From Fusobacterium sp. (GTDB lineage: Bacteria; Fusobacteriota; Fusobacteriia; Fusobacteriales; Fusobacteriaceae): a DNA stretch of 10,769 bases. Positions 1 through 6,727 of the stretch are shown in pieces. Position 1 is the stretch's first letter; the number at the start of each line of letters is the position of its first letter. The notes under the pieces are model-generated. The model did not search any database. It saw only the letters and a list, made by a program, of their open reading frames with translations, and had not been told where the DNA came from. The DNA is taken from contig JAUNAY010000036.1 in the NCBI GenBank assembly GCA_030527385.1, forward strand, positions 1 to 10,769, in the 5' to 3' direction. A program made the translations under genes and the position numbers.

Positions 1-42
1 TATCTCATCTTTTATTTTCTCATAATTAGCTGTCTGTGCATT
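1..42 (-). other. Out-of-frame continuation of the fplA-like barrel
   Basis: On the minus strand, the annotated frame after Gly656-Gly657-Asn658 runs only ten more codons, with no barrel character, to a TAA at 14-12. Read in the neighbouring frame from base 42 downward, the sequence gives Asn-Ala-Gln-Thr-Ala-Asn-Tyr-Glu-Lys-Ile-Lys-Asp-Glu-Ile with no stop up to the window edge. Adding one base in the AAATTT stretch around 43-48 would join the two frames. That this is the lost barrel end is inference; only 14 codons are visible. Confidence 0.5.
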
Positions 43-2018
43 AAATTTCCACCCAATTTTATATATTTATCAATAGAGATATTATCTCCAGATATCACCC
101 CACCATATACTCCGTATGACAAAGTAAGTTTTTTATTTAGAGGAATATATCCATCTACAACATAAAGAGGTCCATATAGATTTGAGTTTGAATTTCCATA
201 ACTTCCCTCCCATACATAATTAAATTCTCCTTTTATTCCAGAAGTAGGATTTATTAACTTATTAGTTTTATCCAAGCTTAGTTTTAAAAATGCTTCGTTA
301 TATTTTTTTGAATATTCAAACTGCTCTGTCCAATTAAAGCCTGTATCCTGTTTTAATTCTACATAATTAAAAGCTATTCCATATGCTGCTAAAATTTCAT
401 TATTGTATTGTGTCAATATTCCTGTTTCAAATCTTAGATTTTCACTTGTATAATCTGCTATTTTTTTAGTTTTATCATATAAATATAATGGTGCTTCATA
501 ATAACCAGCATTTGCAAATACACCTATTTTATTGGATAAACCATAGTAAAAGAAATTATCCATAGTTACTCCCAAATAGTCACCAAATTGTGCATTGATT
601 GACGATGTATTTCCAAGTTTATTAATATTTGTAAACTCTGTTCCTATATTGAAAGTAGTTCCATAACCTGTTGAATAACTAGCTCCTATTCCAAACAAAT
701 TAGCAGGGTTAATTTCAGCATCTAATACTAAATCGTTTCCTTGTACATCATAATAAACTTTATTTACAAAATCTATATTATATATTTTTAGCATAATTTC
801 TTCTAACTCATCATAAGTTAAATATCTATCCTTATATTTTCCTAAAATATTTTCAAAAATCTCTTTTTTATTTTCTGGTATCTTTTCACTATATTTTATA
901 TTTTCAACATATATTCTACCCTCAAGCATTCTTTCTTGATATTTTTTCTCTCTTTTTGGCAATTTTTCAATAGAATAAAGTTGATCTAAGGTTGCTTTCT
1001 TCCCTAATTCTATCAATTCTTTTCCTTTTTTTATATCTGTTGCACTATAATTCTGAATATCTGGAGATATTAAAATTGTAGCCATATTTCTTTGTTCCTG
1101 TGTTGAAGAAGCACTTTGAATAGTAACTAATTGGTTTAAAACACTTAATATATTGTAATCTTTATTATCTTTTACCTCATTTCCAACATCACTAGCTATT
1201 ACAATGTCTGCTCCCATTTTTAAAGCATCTTCAACTGGAAGATTTCTTGAAACTAATCCATCTACATAAAGATTTCCATCTATTTCTACTGGCTCTAAAA
1301 TAGTTGGAATAGCTATACTTGCAGTTACAGCTCTTGCTAAATCTCCCTTTCCTAATGCCACTGCCTTTCCACTATTTAAGTCTGTGGCTACAACTCTTAA
1401 AGGAATCGGCAGTTTATCAAAATCACTTATATCCTCTGCTCCAGCAAAAATTTTTTTTAATCTCAAATATATAATCTCTGTATTTCCTATTCCTTTAGGT
1501 AAAGAGAGATTAAACTCTTTATCATATCTCACTGTTGCTGCATATTTTTTATTATTTACCTTTTGTTCTAAAGGAACTTTCTTATTTTCTAACTCACCAT
1601 TAATATAACTATTCCAATCTGTATTCAGTAAAAGTTTTTCTATCTCATCTGGTGTATAACCTATTGAATATAAAGCTCCTACAACTGCTCCCATACTTGT
1701 TCCAGTTATACAGTCTATTTTTATATTATTTTCTTCTAATACTCTTAAAACTCCTACGTGAGCAAGTCCTTTTGCCCCTCCACCACTAAGAGCAAGAGCT
1801 ATTTTCATATTTTTTCTGTCTTTTTTTAATTTTAAAGCTTTTGATTTTTCTAAAAATTTTATCTTGTTATTTAAAATAGATATCTGTTCTTTTAGCTTTT
1901 TTATCTCTATATCCTCTTCTAAAACAGGAGAATTATTTTTTCTTGACATTTCTGAAAAACTTTTTATTGGAATATATAACATCAAAATTAAAATTAATAT
2001 ATTAGTAACTCTTTTCAT
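12..2018 (-). CDS. fplA: FplA-like patatin phospholipase, type Vd autotransporter (C-terminus disrupted)
   Basis: Predicted outer-membrane/surface phospholipase A1-type autotransporter. Residues 1-23 are a signal peptide (Lys-Arg, hydrophobic core, then Ser-Phe-Ser-Glu). Residues 33-66 are charged and probably coiled coil. The patatin domain spans about 72-350, with the GGGAKG oxyanion loop at 79-84, the GTSMG nucleophile elbow with Ser108, and Asp253 of the DG motif completing the Ser-Asp dyad. A POTRA-like domain follows (about 367-436), then beta-barrel sequence of alternating aromatic/Gly strands from about 440. The start is set by AGGAG (2023-2027 on the opposite strand) just upstream of ATG. 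The protein stops at 668 residues inside the barrel; fusobacterial FplA is about 760 as I recall, and the expected C-terminal strand ending in an aromatic residue is missing. The downstream sequence stays open in another frame (separate entry), so a frameshift or sequence error is likely. Family call is firm; integrity is doubtful. Confidence 0.88.
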   Translation of the reverse strand: MKRVTNILILILMLYIPIKSFSEMSRKNNSPVLEEDIEIKKLKEQISILNNKIKFLEKSKALKLKKDRKNMKIALALSGGGAKGLAHVGVLRVLEENNIKIDCITGTSMGAVVGALYSIGYTPDEIEKLLLNTDWNSYINGELENKKVPLEQKVNNKKYAATVRYDKEFNLSLPKGIGNTEIIYLRLKKIFAGAEDISDFDKLPIPLRVVATDLNSGKAVALGKGDLARAVTASIAIPTILEPVEIDGNLYVDGLVSRNLPVEDALKMGADIVIASDVGNEVKDNKDYNILSVLNQLVTIQSASSTQEQRNMATILISPDIQNYSATDIKKGKELIELGKKATLDQLYSIEKLPKREKKYQERMLEGRIYVENIKYSEKIPENKKEIFENILGKYKDRYLTYDELEEIMLKIYNIDFVNKVYYDVQGNDLVLDAEINPANLFGIGASYSTGYGTTFNIGTEFTNINKLGNTSSINAQFGDYLGVTMDNFFYYGLSNKIGVFANAGYYEAPLYLYDKTKKIADYTSENLRFETGILTQYNNEILAAYGIAFNYVELKQDTGFNWTEQFEYSKKYNEAFLKLSLDKTNKLINPTSGIKGEFNYVWEGSYGNSNSNLYGPLYVVDGYIPLNKKLTLSYGVYGGVISGDNISIDKYIKLGGNLMHRQLIMRK

Positions 2019-2068
2019 CTCTACTCCTAATTTTATTAAACTTATTTCTTCTCATATGACTACTTTAC

Positions 2069-2077
2069 ATTATAACA
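2069..2077 (-). promoter_or_regulatory. Extended -10 promoter for the fplA-like gene
   Basis: On the minus strand this reads TGTTATAAT, a perfect -10 with the TGn extension. It would start transcription near 2062, giving a leader of about 44 bases before the ATG. The hexamer 17 bases upstream is a poor -35 (TAGTAT), so recognition would lean on the TG extension. A second, weaker candidate lies further upstream: TTGATA followed after 17 bases by CATAGT. Confidence 0.55.
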
Positions 2078-2091
2078 AGTTTTTTATGTAA

Positions 2092-2119
2092 ATACTATGA
2101 TTTAATAAAAATATAGTAT
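2092..2119. repeat. Short inverted repeat upstream of fplA
   Basis: ATACTAT (2092-2098) and ATAGTAT (2113-2119) are exact inverted copies separated by 14 bases. The left arm overlaps the -35 position of the fplA extended -10 promoter. It could be an operator, but 7-bp palindromes of A/T are common by chance in DNA this AT-rich. Confidence 0.25.
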
Positions 2120-2162
2120 CAATTTTCTTTATAAAATAATTAACTCATATTTTAAAAAGATT

Positions 2163-2192
2163 TTGGAAAAAATAGGAAATCTATGGTATAAT
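2163..2192 (+). promoter_or_regulatory. Promoter for pnp
   Basis: TTGGAA (2163-2168) as -35, an 18-base spacer, then TATAAT (2187-2192) preceded by TGG, which makes an extended -10. The predicted start is near 2198-2200, so the transcript would begin with the long hairpin at 2203. It is the only consensus-like promoter before pnp and may also serve genes downstream by readthrough. Confidence 0.7.
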
Positions 2193-2202
2193 AGTTAGAA
2201 AA

Positions 2203-2290
2203 TAAGTCTCAGAACCTTGTAAGTAGTAAGAAGTGAACAATGAAAATTTTATTCATTGTTTGCTCCTTATTATTTACCTTCTGAGCTTTA
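2203..2290 (+). promoter_or_regulatory. Long imperfect hairpin in the pnp 5' leader
   Basis: The main stem pairs 2219-2244 with 2252-2277: 26 positions with one mismatch (A2231/C2265) and several G-U pairs, capped by a 7-base loop. After a small asymmetric internal loop (2215-2218 against 2278), CTCAGAA (2208-2214) pairs with TTCTGAG (2279-2285). After one mismatch, 2203-2206 pairs with 2287-2290. The structure occupies nearly the whole leader between the predicted transcription start and the ribosome site. No U-tract follows, so it is not an ordinary terminator. In E. coli the pnp leader has a long stem that RNase III cleaves, after which PNPase destabilises its own mRNA; the same role here is inference from form and position. 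Confidence 0.7.
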
Positions 2291-2303
2291 TAAAAAACTA
2301 AAA

Positions 2304-2311
2304 TGGAGGAG
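2304..2311 (+). promoter_or_regulatory. Ribosome binding site fixing the pnp start
   Basis: TGGAGGAG lies five bases before ATG at 2315. An in-frame ATG at 2303 overlaps this Shine-Dalgarno sequence, would translate it as Glu-Glu, and has no site of its own. The start at 2315 (Met-Phe-Asp-Glu-Lys) is therefore preferred. Confidence 0.85.
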
Positions 2312-2314
2312 TTT

Positions 2315-4414
2315 ATGTTTGACGAAAAAAAAGTTGAATTAGAACTAGCTGGAAGAACACTTAGTTTTTCTACTGGTAAAATAGCAAGACAATCTTGCGG
2401 TGCTGTTATGGTACAATATGGAGATACTGTACTTTTAAGTACTGTTAACCGTAGCAAAGAACCTAGAAAGGAAGCTGATTTCTTTCCTTTAACAGTAGAC
2501 TATATTGAAAAATTTTATGCTGCTGGAAAATTCCCAGGTGGATTTAATAAAAGAGAGGGTAGACCATCTACAAATGCAACTCTTACAGCAAGACTTATAG
2601 ATAGACCTATCAGACCTATGTTCCCAGATGGATTTAACTATGATGTACATATTGTTAATACTGTTTTTTCTTATGATGAAAAAAATACACCAGATTATTT
2701 AGGAATTATAGGATCTTCAATGGCTCTTATGCTATCTGATATACCTTTCCTTGGACCAGTTGCTGGAGTTGTAGTAGGACGTAAAGATGGAGAATTTATC
2801 CTAAATCCTACTCCTGCTGAATTGGAAGAAAGTGAACTTGAACTTTCTGTTGCTGGTACAAAAGATGCTGTTAATATGGTTGAAGCTGGTGCTCAAGAAT
2901 TAGACGAAGAAACTATGTTAGCTGCTATTATGTTTGCCCACGAAAATATTAAAAAAATCTGTGCTTTCCAAGAAGAGTTTGCAAAAGCTGTTGGAAAAGA
3001 AAAAATTGAATTTACTAAAAAAGAAGTATTACCTCTAGTTAAAGATTTCATTGATCAAAATGGAATGGAAAAATTAAAAGCTGCTGTTCTTACTCTTGGT
3101 AAAAAAGCGAGAGAAGAAGCTGTTGATGGCTTAGAAGCTGAACTTATGGAAGCTTTTATCCTTCAAAACTATGAAGGTGTAGCTGAAGAAGATCTTCCAG
3201 AAGAAGTTATTGATGAATTTAAACTTTATTATCACGACTTAATGAAAAAATTGGTAAGAGAAGCTATTCTTTACCATAAACACAGAGTTGACGGAAGAAA
3301 AACTACTGAAATCAGACCTCTTTATGCTGAAACTAATGTTCTTCCTATTCCTCACGGATCTGCTATGTTTACAAGAGGTGAAACTCAAGCTGTTGTTATT
3401 ACTACTCTTGGAACAAAAGAAGATGAGCAACTTGTTGATGATTTAGAAAAAGAATACTTCAAGAAATTCTATCTACATTACAACTTCCCTCCTTACTCAG
3501 TAGGAGAAGTTGGAAGAATGGGATCTCCTGGAAGAAGAGAACTTGGACACGGATCACTTGCTGAAAGAGCACTTAGATATGTAGTTCCATCTGAAGAAGA
3601 GTTCCCATATACTATAAGAGTTGTTTCTGAAATAACTGAATCAAATGGTTCTTCATCTCAAGCATCTATTTGTGGAGGATCACTTTCACTTATGGCAGCT
3701 GGTGTTCCTATTAAAGAACACGTTGCTGGTATTGCAATGGGACTTATCAAAGAGGGAGAAGAGTTCACTGTTTTAACAGATATAATGGGACTTGAAGATC
3801 ATTTAGGAGATATGGACTTTAAAGTTGCTGGAACTAAAAATGGTATCACAGCATTACAAATGGATATTAAAATAACAGGAATTACTGAAGAAATTATGAG
3901 AATAGCTCTTAAACAAGCTCACGATGCTAGAATGGAGATTTTAGAGCTTATGAACAATACTATTCCTGTTCCTGCTCCAATAAAATCTACTGTACCTAGA
4001 ATCCATCAAATGAAAATAGCGACTGATAAAATAGCTACTCTTATTGGACCTGGAGGAAAAAATATCAAGGGAATTATTGAAAAAACTGGAGCAACAGTAG
4101 ATATTAATGACGACGGAAATGTATCTATATTTGCAAAAGATGAAGAAACTTTAAATGAAACAATTACTTTAGTTAATTCATACGTTAAAGATGTAGAAGC
4201 TGGTGAAATATACAAAGGTAAAGTTGTAAGCATTACTAAATTTGGTGCATTTATGGAAATTTTACCTGGAAAAGAAGGACTTCTTCACGTTTCAGAAATT
4301 TCTCACGAAAGAGTAGCAAATGTTGAAGATGTTTTAAAAGTTGGAGATGTATTTGATGTTAAAGTTATCTCTACTGAAAATGGAAAAATTAGTTTAAGTA
4401 AAAAGAAAATTTAA
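2315..4414 (+). CDS. pnp: Polyribonucleotide nucleotidyltransferase (PNPase)
   Basis: A 699-residue cytoplasmic 3'-to-5' phosphorolytic exoribonuclease that acts as a trimer, releasing nucleoside diphosphates in mRNA decay. Length matches the family (about 700). Order: first RNase PH-like core (about 8-140), helical linker (about 150-310), second catalytic RNase PH core (about 320-530), KH domain (about 558-625) with Ile-Gly-Pro-Gly-Gly-Lys at 577-582, and S1 domain (about 630-695). Visible active-site elements are FPPYSVGEVGRMGSPGRRE at 391-409, SNGSSS at 443-448 (phosphate site), and Asp489 and Asp495 in the TDIMGLEDHLGD block, spaced like the E. coli catalytic Asp pair. All key residues appear intact. 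The gene is first after its own promoter, has a structured leader, and is followed by a hairpin at 4424. The leader suggests post-transcriptional autoregulation. Confidence 0.98.
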   Translation: MFDEKKVELELAGRTLSFSTGKIARQSCGAVMVQYGDTVLLSTVNRSKEPRKEADFFPLTVDYIEKFYAAGKFPGGFNKREGRPSTNATLTARLIDRPIRPMFPDGFNYDVHIVNTVFSYDEKNTPDYLGIIGSSMALMLSDIPFLGPVAGVVVGRKDGEFILNPTPAELEESELELSVAGTKDAVNMVEAGAQELDEETMLAAIMFAHENIKKICAFQEEFAKAVGKEKIEFTKKEVLPLVKDFIDQNGMEKLKAAVLTLGKKAREEAVDGLEAELMEAFILQNYEGVAEEDLPEEVIDEFKLYYHDLMKKLVREAILYHKHRVDGRKTTEIRPLYAETNVLPIPHGSAMFTRGETQAVVITTLGTKEDEQLVDDLEKEYFKKFYLHYNFPPYSVGEVGRMGSPGRRELGHGSLAERALRYVVPSEEEFPYTIRVVSEITESNGSSSQASICGGSLSLMAAGVPIKEHVAGIAMGLIKEGEEFTVLTDIMGLEDHLGDMDFKVAGTKNGITALQMDIKITGITEEIMRIALKQAHDARMEILELMNNTIPVPAPIKSTVPRIHQMKIATDKIATLIGPGGKNIKGIIEKTGATVDINDDGNVSIFAKDEETLNETITLVNSYVKDVEAGEIYKGKVVSITKFGAFMEILPGKEGLLHVSEISHERVANVEDVLKVGDVFDVKVISTENGKISLSKKKI

Positions 4415-4423
4415 TTTTTTAGG

Positions 4424-4453
4424 GAGAACACAGATACCCTCTGTGTTCTCTTT
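4424..4453 (+). terminator. Hairpin terminator or attenuator after pnp
   Basis: An 11-bp perfect stem pairs GAGAACACAGA (4424-4434) with TCTGTGTTCTC (4440-4450) around a 5-base loop. Only three T's follow before the run breaks (TTTAATA), so termination is probably partial and rimO could be reached by readthrough. It could also protect the pnp mRNA 3' end. Confidence 0.7.
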
Positions 4454-4479
4454 AATATAAGATATTAATGAGGTGAAGA

Positions 4480-5817
4480 ATGAAATTTGCTTTAATAAGC
4501 TTAGGTTGTAGTAAAAACTTAGTTGATAGTGAAAATTTTATTGGAATTCTTATAAATAAAAAAGGTTTTGAAGTAACTAGTGAATTAAGTGAAGCTGAAA
4601 TGATAATAGTTAATACTTGTGGTTTTATCGGAGATGCTAAAAAAGAATCTATTGAAACTATTTTAGAAGTAAGTGAATTTAAACAAACTGGTAAATTAAA
4701 AAAATTAATAGTTACTGGTTGTCTAGCACAAAGATATGCAGAAGATATTTTAAAAGAGTTACCAGAAGTTGACGCTGTTATTGGTACTGGTGAAATTGAT
4801 AAAATAGAAAAAGTTGTAGATGAAATATTTGCAGGTAAAAAATCTGTTGAAACTTCTAGTATGAATTTTCTTGCTGATGCTAATACAGACAGAGTTTTAA
4901 CAACTGCATCTCATACAGCTTATTTAAAGATCTCTGAAGGTTGTGATAGAAAATGTACTTATTGTATTATTCCACAACTAAGAGGTAGATTAAGAAGTAG
5001 AACTATTGAAGATATTTTAATAGAAGCTAAAAAATTAGTAACTTCTGGAGTTAGAGAGCTAAATCTTTTAGCTCAAGAAACTACTGAGTATGGAATAGAT
5101 CTTTATAAAGAAAAATCATTAGCAAAATTAATGAAAGAACTTGTAAAAATAGAAGATTTAAAATGGATAAGAACATATTATATGTATCCAGATTCTGTTA
5201 CAGATGAATTAATAGAAGTTATGAAAAATGAGGAAAAAATTTGCAAATATTTTGATATTCCTATTCAACACGTTTCTGACTCTATTCTTCAAAATATGGG
5301 TAGAGCTAAAACTGGAGCTCACTTAAAAGATATTTTATATAGAATAAGAAAAGAGATTCCAAATGCTACATTTAGAACTTCTGTTATAGTTGGATTCCCT
5401 GGAGAGACAGAAAAAGATTTCGAAGAACTTAAAGAGTTTATAGAAGAGTTTAAATTTGACTATGTTGGTGTATTCAAATATTCAAGAGAAGAAGATACAA
5501 AAGCATATGATATGGCAAACCAAGTTCCTGAAAATATAAAAGAAAAAAGATGGGTAGAGCTTACTAATCTTCAAAGTAAGATAGCTGAAAATAAAAATAG
5601 AGCTATGCTTGGACAGATTGTTGAAGTTATGATTGATGGAGTTTCTTCTGAAAGTGAATACCTACTAGAAGGAAGAACAAAAGGACAAGCTCTTGAAATA
5701 GATGGAAAAGTTCTTACAAATGATGGTACAGCAAAACCTGGAGAAATTGTTAAAGTAAAATTAGAACAAAATTTTGATTATGATTTTATTGGACCAATCG
5801 TTGAAAACGAAAAATAA
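4480..5817 (+). CDS. rimO: Ribosomal protein S12 methylthiotransferase RimO
   Basis: A 445-residue radical SAM enzyme that adds a methylthio group to the conserved Asp of ribosomal protein S12. The N-terminal UPF0004 domain has the three cysteines of the auxiliary 4Fe-4S cluster: Cys10 (SLGCSKN), Cys47 (VNTCGF) and Cys81 (VTGCLAQ). The radical SAM core carries Cys155-x3-Cys159-x2-Cys162 in SEGCDRKCTYC. A C-terminal TRAM domain covers about 375-440. The SLGCSKNLVDSE start and the C-terminal EIDG segment favour RimO over the tRNA enzyme MiaB. ATG follows GAGGTG at a good distance. Tandem TAA stops end the gene. It begins about 65 bases after pnp, beyond the hairpin, and lies 32 bases before pgsA, so it probably heads a rimO-pgsA-yggT group. 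Confidence 0.95.
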   Translation: MKFALISLGCSKNLVDSENFIGILINKKGFEVTSELSEAEMIIVNTCGFIGDAKKESIETILEVSEFKQTGKLKKLIVTGCLAQRYAEDILKELPEVDAVIGTGEIDKIEKVVDEIFAGKKSVETSSMNFLADANTDRVLTTASHTAYLKISEGCDRKCTYCIIPQLRGRLRSRTIEDILIEAKKLVTSGVRELNLLAQETTEYGIDLYKEKSLAKLMKELVKIEDLKWIRTYYMYPDSVTDELIEVMKNEEKICKYFDIPIQHVSDSILQNMGRAKTGAHLKDILYRIRKEIPNATFRTSVIVGFPGETEKDFEELKEFIEEFKFDYVGVFKYSREEDTKAYDMANQVPENIKEKRWVELTNLQSKIAENKNRAMLGQIVEVMIDGVSSESEYLLEGRTKGQALEIDGKVLTNDGTAKPGEIVKVKLEQNFDYDFIGPIVENEK

Positions 5818-5849
5818 TAATTTTTAATTTGTGTTTTGGAGGAAAAATT

Positions 5850-6395
5850 ATGAACCTACCTAATAAACTAACTTTTATAAGATTAGTACTAGCTATACCT
5901 TTTATTTATTTTCTTCAAGAATCTGGAAATATAGATCCTAATTTAGCTTTAACTTATAGACTTATAGCGTTTGCTGTCTTTGTTATAGCATCTCTTACAG
6001 ATTTTTTTGACGGTTATCTTGCTAGAAAATATAATCTTATTACAGATTTTGGAAAATTAATGGATCCATTAGCTGATAAAATTCTTGTTATTTCAGCTTT
6101 AGTTCTATTTGTTGAATTAAGATATATTCCAGCTTGGATGTCAATTATAGTTATAGCTAGAGAATTCTTAATAAGTGGTATTAGAATGTTAGCTGCTGCT
6201 AAAGGGGAAGTTATTCCTGCTGGGAAACTTGGAAAATATAAAACTACTAGTCAAATGATTGTAATTTTGATTATGATAATTGTTGGAAATCAACCGTATA
6301 ATTTTTATCTTATGATGATTCCTATCATACTTACTCTTTGGTCTGGTTGGGAATATACATCAAAAGCTAAACATTATTTTATGAACTGTAAATAG
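5850..6395 (+). CDS. pgsA: CDP-diacylglycerol--glycerol-3-phosphate 3-phosphatidyltransferase
   Basis: A 181-residue integral membrane enzyme of the CDP-alcohol phosphatidyltransferase family. It makes phosphatidylglycerophosphate, the committed step to phosphatidylglycerol and cardiolipin. The signature is complete: Asp51-x2-Asp54-Gly55-x2-Ala58-Arg59-x8-Gly68-x3-Asp72-x3-Asp76. Several hydrophobic membrane segments surround it. The N-terminal NLPNKLTFIRL is typical of PgsA rather than of phosphatidylserine or cardiolipin synthases of the same fold. The start is ATG at 5850, six bases after GGAGGA (5838-5843); an upstream in-frame TTG at 5829 would translate through that site and is rejected. 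rimO followed by pgsA also occurs in other bacteria. yggT starts 23 bases downstream, consistent with co-transcription. Confidence 0.93.
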   Translation: MNLPNKLTFIRLVLAIPFIYFLQESGNIDPNLALTYRLIAFAVFVIASLTDFFDGYLARKYNLITDFGKLMDPLADKILVISALVLFVELRYIPAWMSIIVIAREFLISGIRMLAAAKGEVIPAGKLGKYKTTSQMIVILIMIIVGNQPYNFYLMMIPIILTLWSGWEYTSKAKHYFMNCK

Positions 6396-6418
6396 TAAGT
6401 TTTATAAAGGAGATCAAT

Positions 6419-6676
6419 ATGATTTTATTATTTAACATTTTTAGTAAGATAATATTTGTCATCAATACCCTTATAGTTATAAGAGTAGTACTTTCTTGGT
6501 TATCTCCAAATTCAAATAATGCTTTTACTGATTTAGTTTATAATCTAACAGAGCCTATTTTAAAACCTTTTAGAGTACTACTTCCTATGGGAAATTTAAG
6601 AGTTGATTTGTCACCAATGGTGGCCTATATTTTCTTATCAATATTAAAAAGATTAGTTTTTTATTTATTATTTTAA
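6419..6676 (+). CDS. YggT/YlmG-family membrane protein
   Basis: A small 85-residue integral membrane protein with two hydrophobic spans (about 4-27 and 65-84) flanking a short conserved loop. The loop reads Thr-Glu-Pro-Ile-Leu-Lys-Pro-Phe-Arg (44-52) followed by a Leu-Pro pair, the hallmark of the YggT family. The family's molecular role is not settled; members in other bacteria often sit near cell-division or envelope genes, and relatives in chloroplasts take part in membrane organisation or cofactor maturation. AAAGGAG (6406-6412) lies six bases before ATG. The gene follows pgsA closely, and its stop codon runs into the terminator hairpin at 6676, so it looks like the last gene of the rimO-pgsA-yggT group. 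Confidence 0.85.
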   Translation: MILLFNIFSKIIFVINTLIVIRVVLSWLSPNSNNAFTDLVYNLTEPILKPFRVLLPMGNLRVDLSPMVAYIFLSILKRLVFYLLF

Positions 6677-6703
6677 TAGGGAAGCTACTGCTTCTCTATT
6701 TTT
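6676..6703 (+). terminator. Intrinsic terminator between yggT and rsmH
   Basis: A 10-bp stem (6676-6685 with 6690-6699, one G-U pair) with a TACT loop is followed by five T's (6699-6703). The stem includes the last base of the yggT stop codon. It is the most terminator-like hairpin inside the plus-strand run. rsmH's ribosome site begins only 11 bases later, leaving no room for a separate promoter in between. Confidence 0.75.
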
Positions 6704-6713
6704 CTTAGAAAAC

Positions 6714-6718
6714 AGGAG
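6714..6718 (+). promoter_or_regulatory. Ribosome binding site deciding the rsmH GTG start
   Basis: AGGAG directly abuts the in-frame TTG at 6719, too close to use, but lies nine bases before the in-frame GTG at 6728. An ATG at 6726-6728 overlaps the GTG in another frame and reads only five codons before TAA. GTG at 6728 is therefore the best rsmH start. Confidence 0.7.
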
Positions 6719-6727
6719 TTGATAAAT

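Noticed and set aside
2203..2290. Leader hairpin as an intrinsic terminator or CRISPR repeat
   Set aside because: No T-run follows the stem and there is only one unit without spacers. A mobile palindrome remains possible but cannot be tested in one window.
2303..2314. Upstream in-frame ATG start for pnp at 2303
   Set aside because: It would translate the Shine-Dalgarno sequence itself and has no ribosome site; ATG at 2315 has TGGAGGAG at ideal spacing.
2209..2457. 82-codon minus-strand ORF over the pnp leader and pnp start
   Set aside because: It is antisense to pnp, has no recognisable features, and partly reflects the hairpin's self-complementarity.
4480..5817. MiaB (tRNA methylthiotransferase) instead of RimO
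   Set aside because: The SLGCSKNLVDSE N-terminus and the EIDG-containing TRAM region fit RimO; MiaB has a different N-terminal motif.
5829..5849. Upstream TTG start for pgsA
   Set aside because: The added residues encode the ribosome site GGAGGA; ATG at 5850 gives the normal family N-terminus and length.
6456..6483. Promoter-like TTGTCA-16-TATAAG inside yggT
   Set aside because: It lies in coding sequence of AT-rich DNA, lacks a TG extension, and sits upstream of the yggT terminator, so it would not solve rsmH expression.
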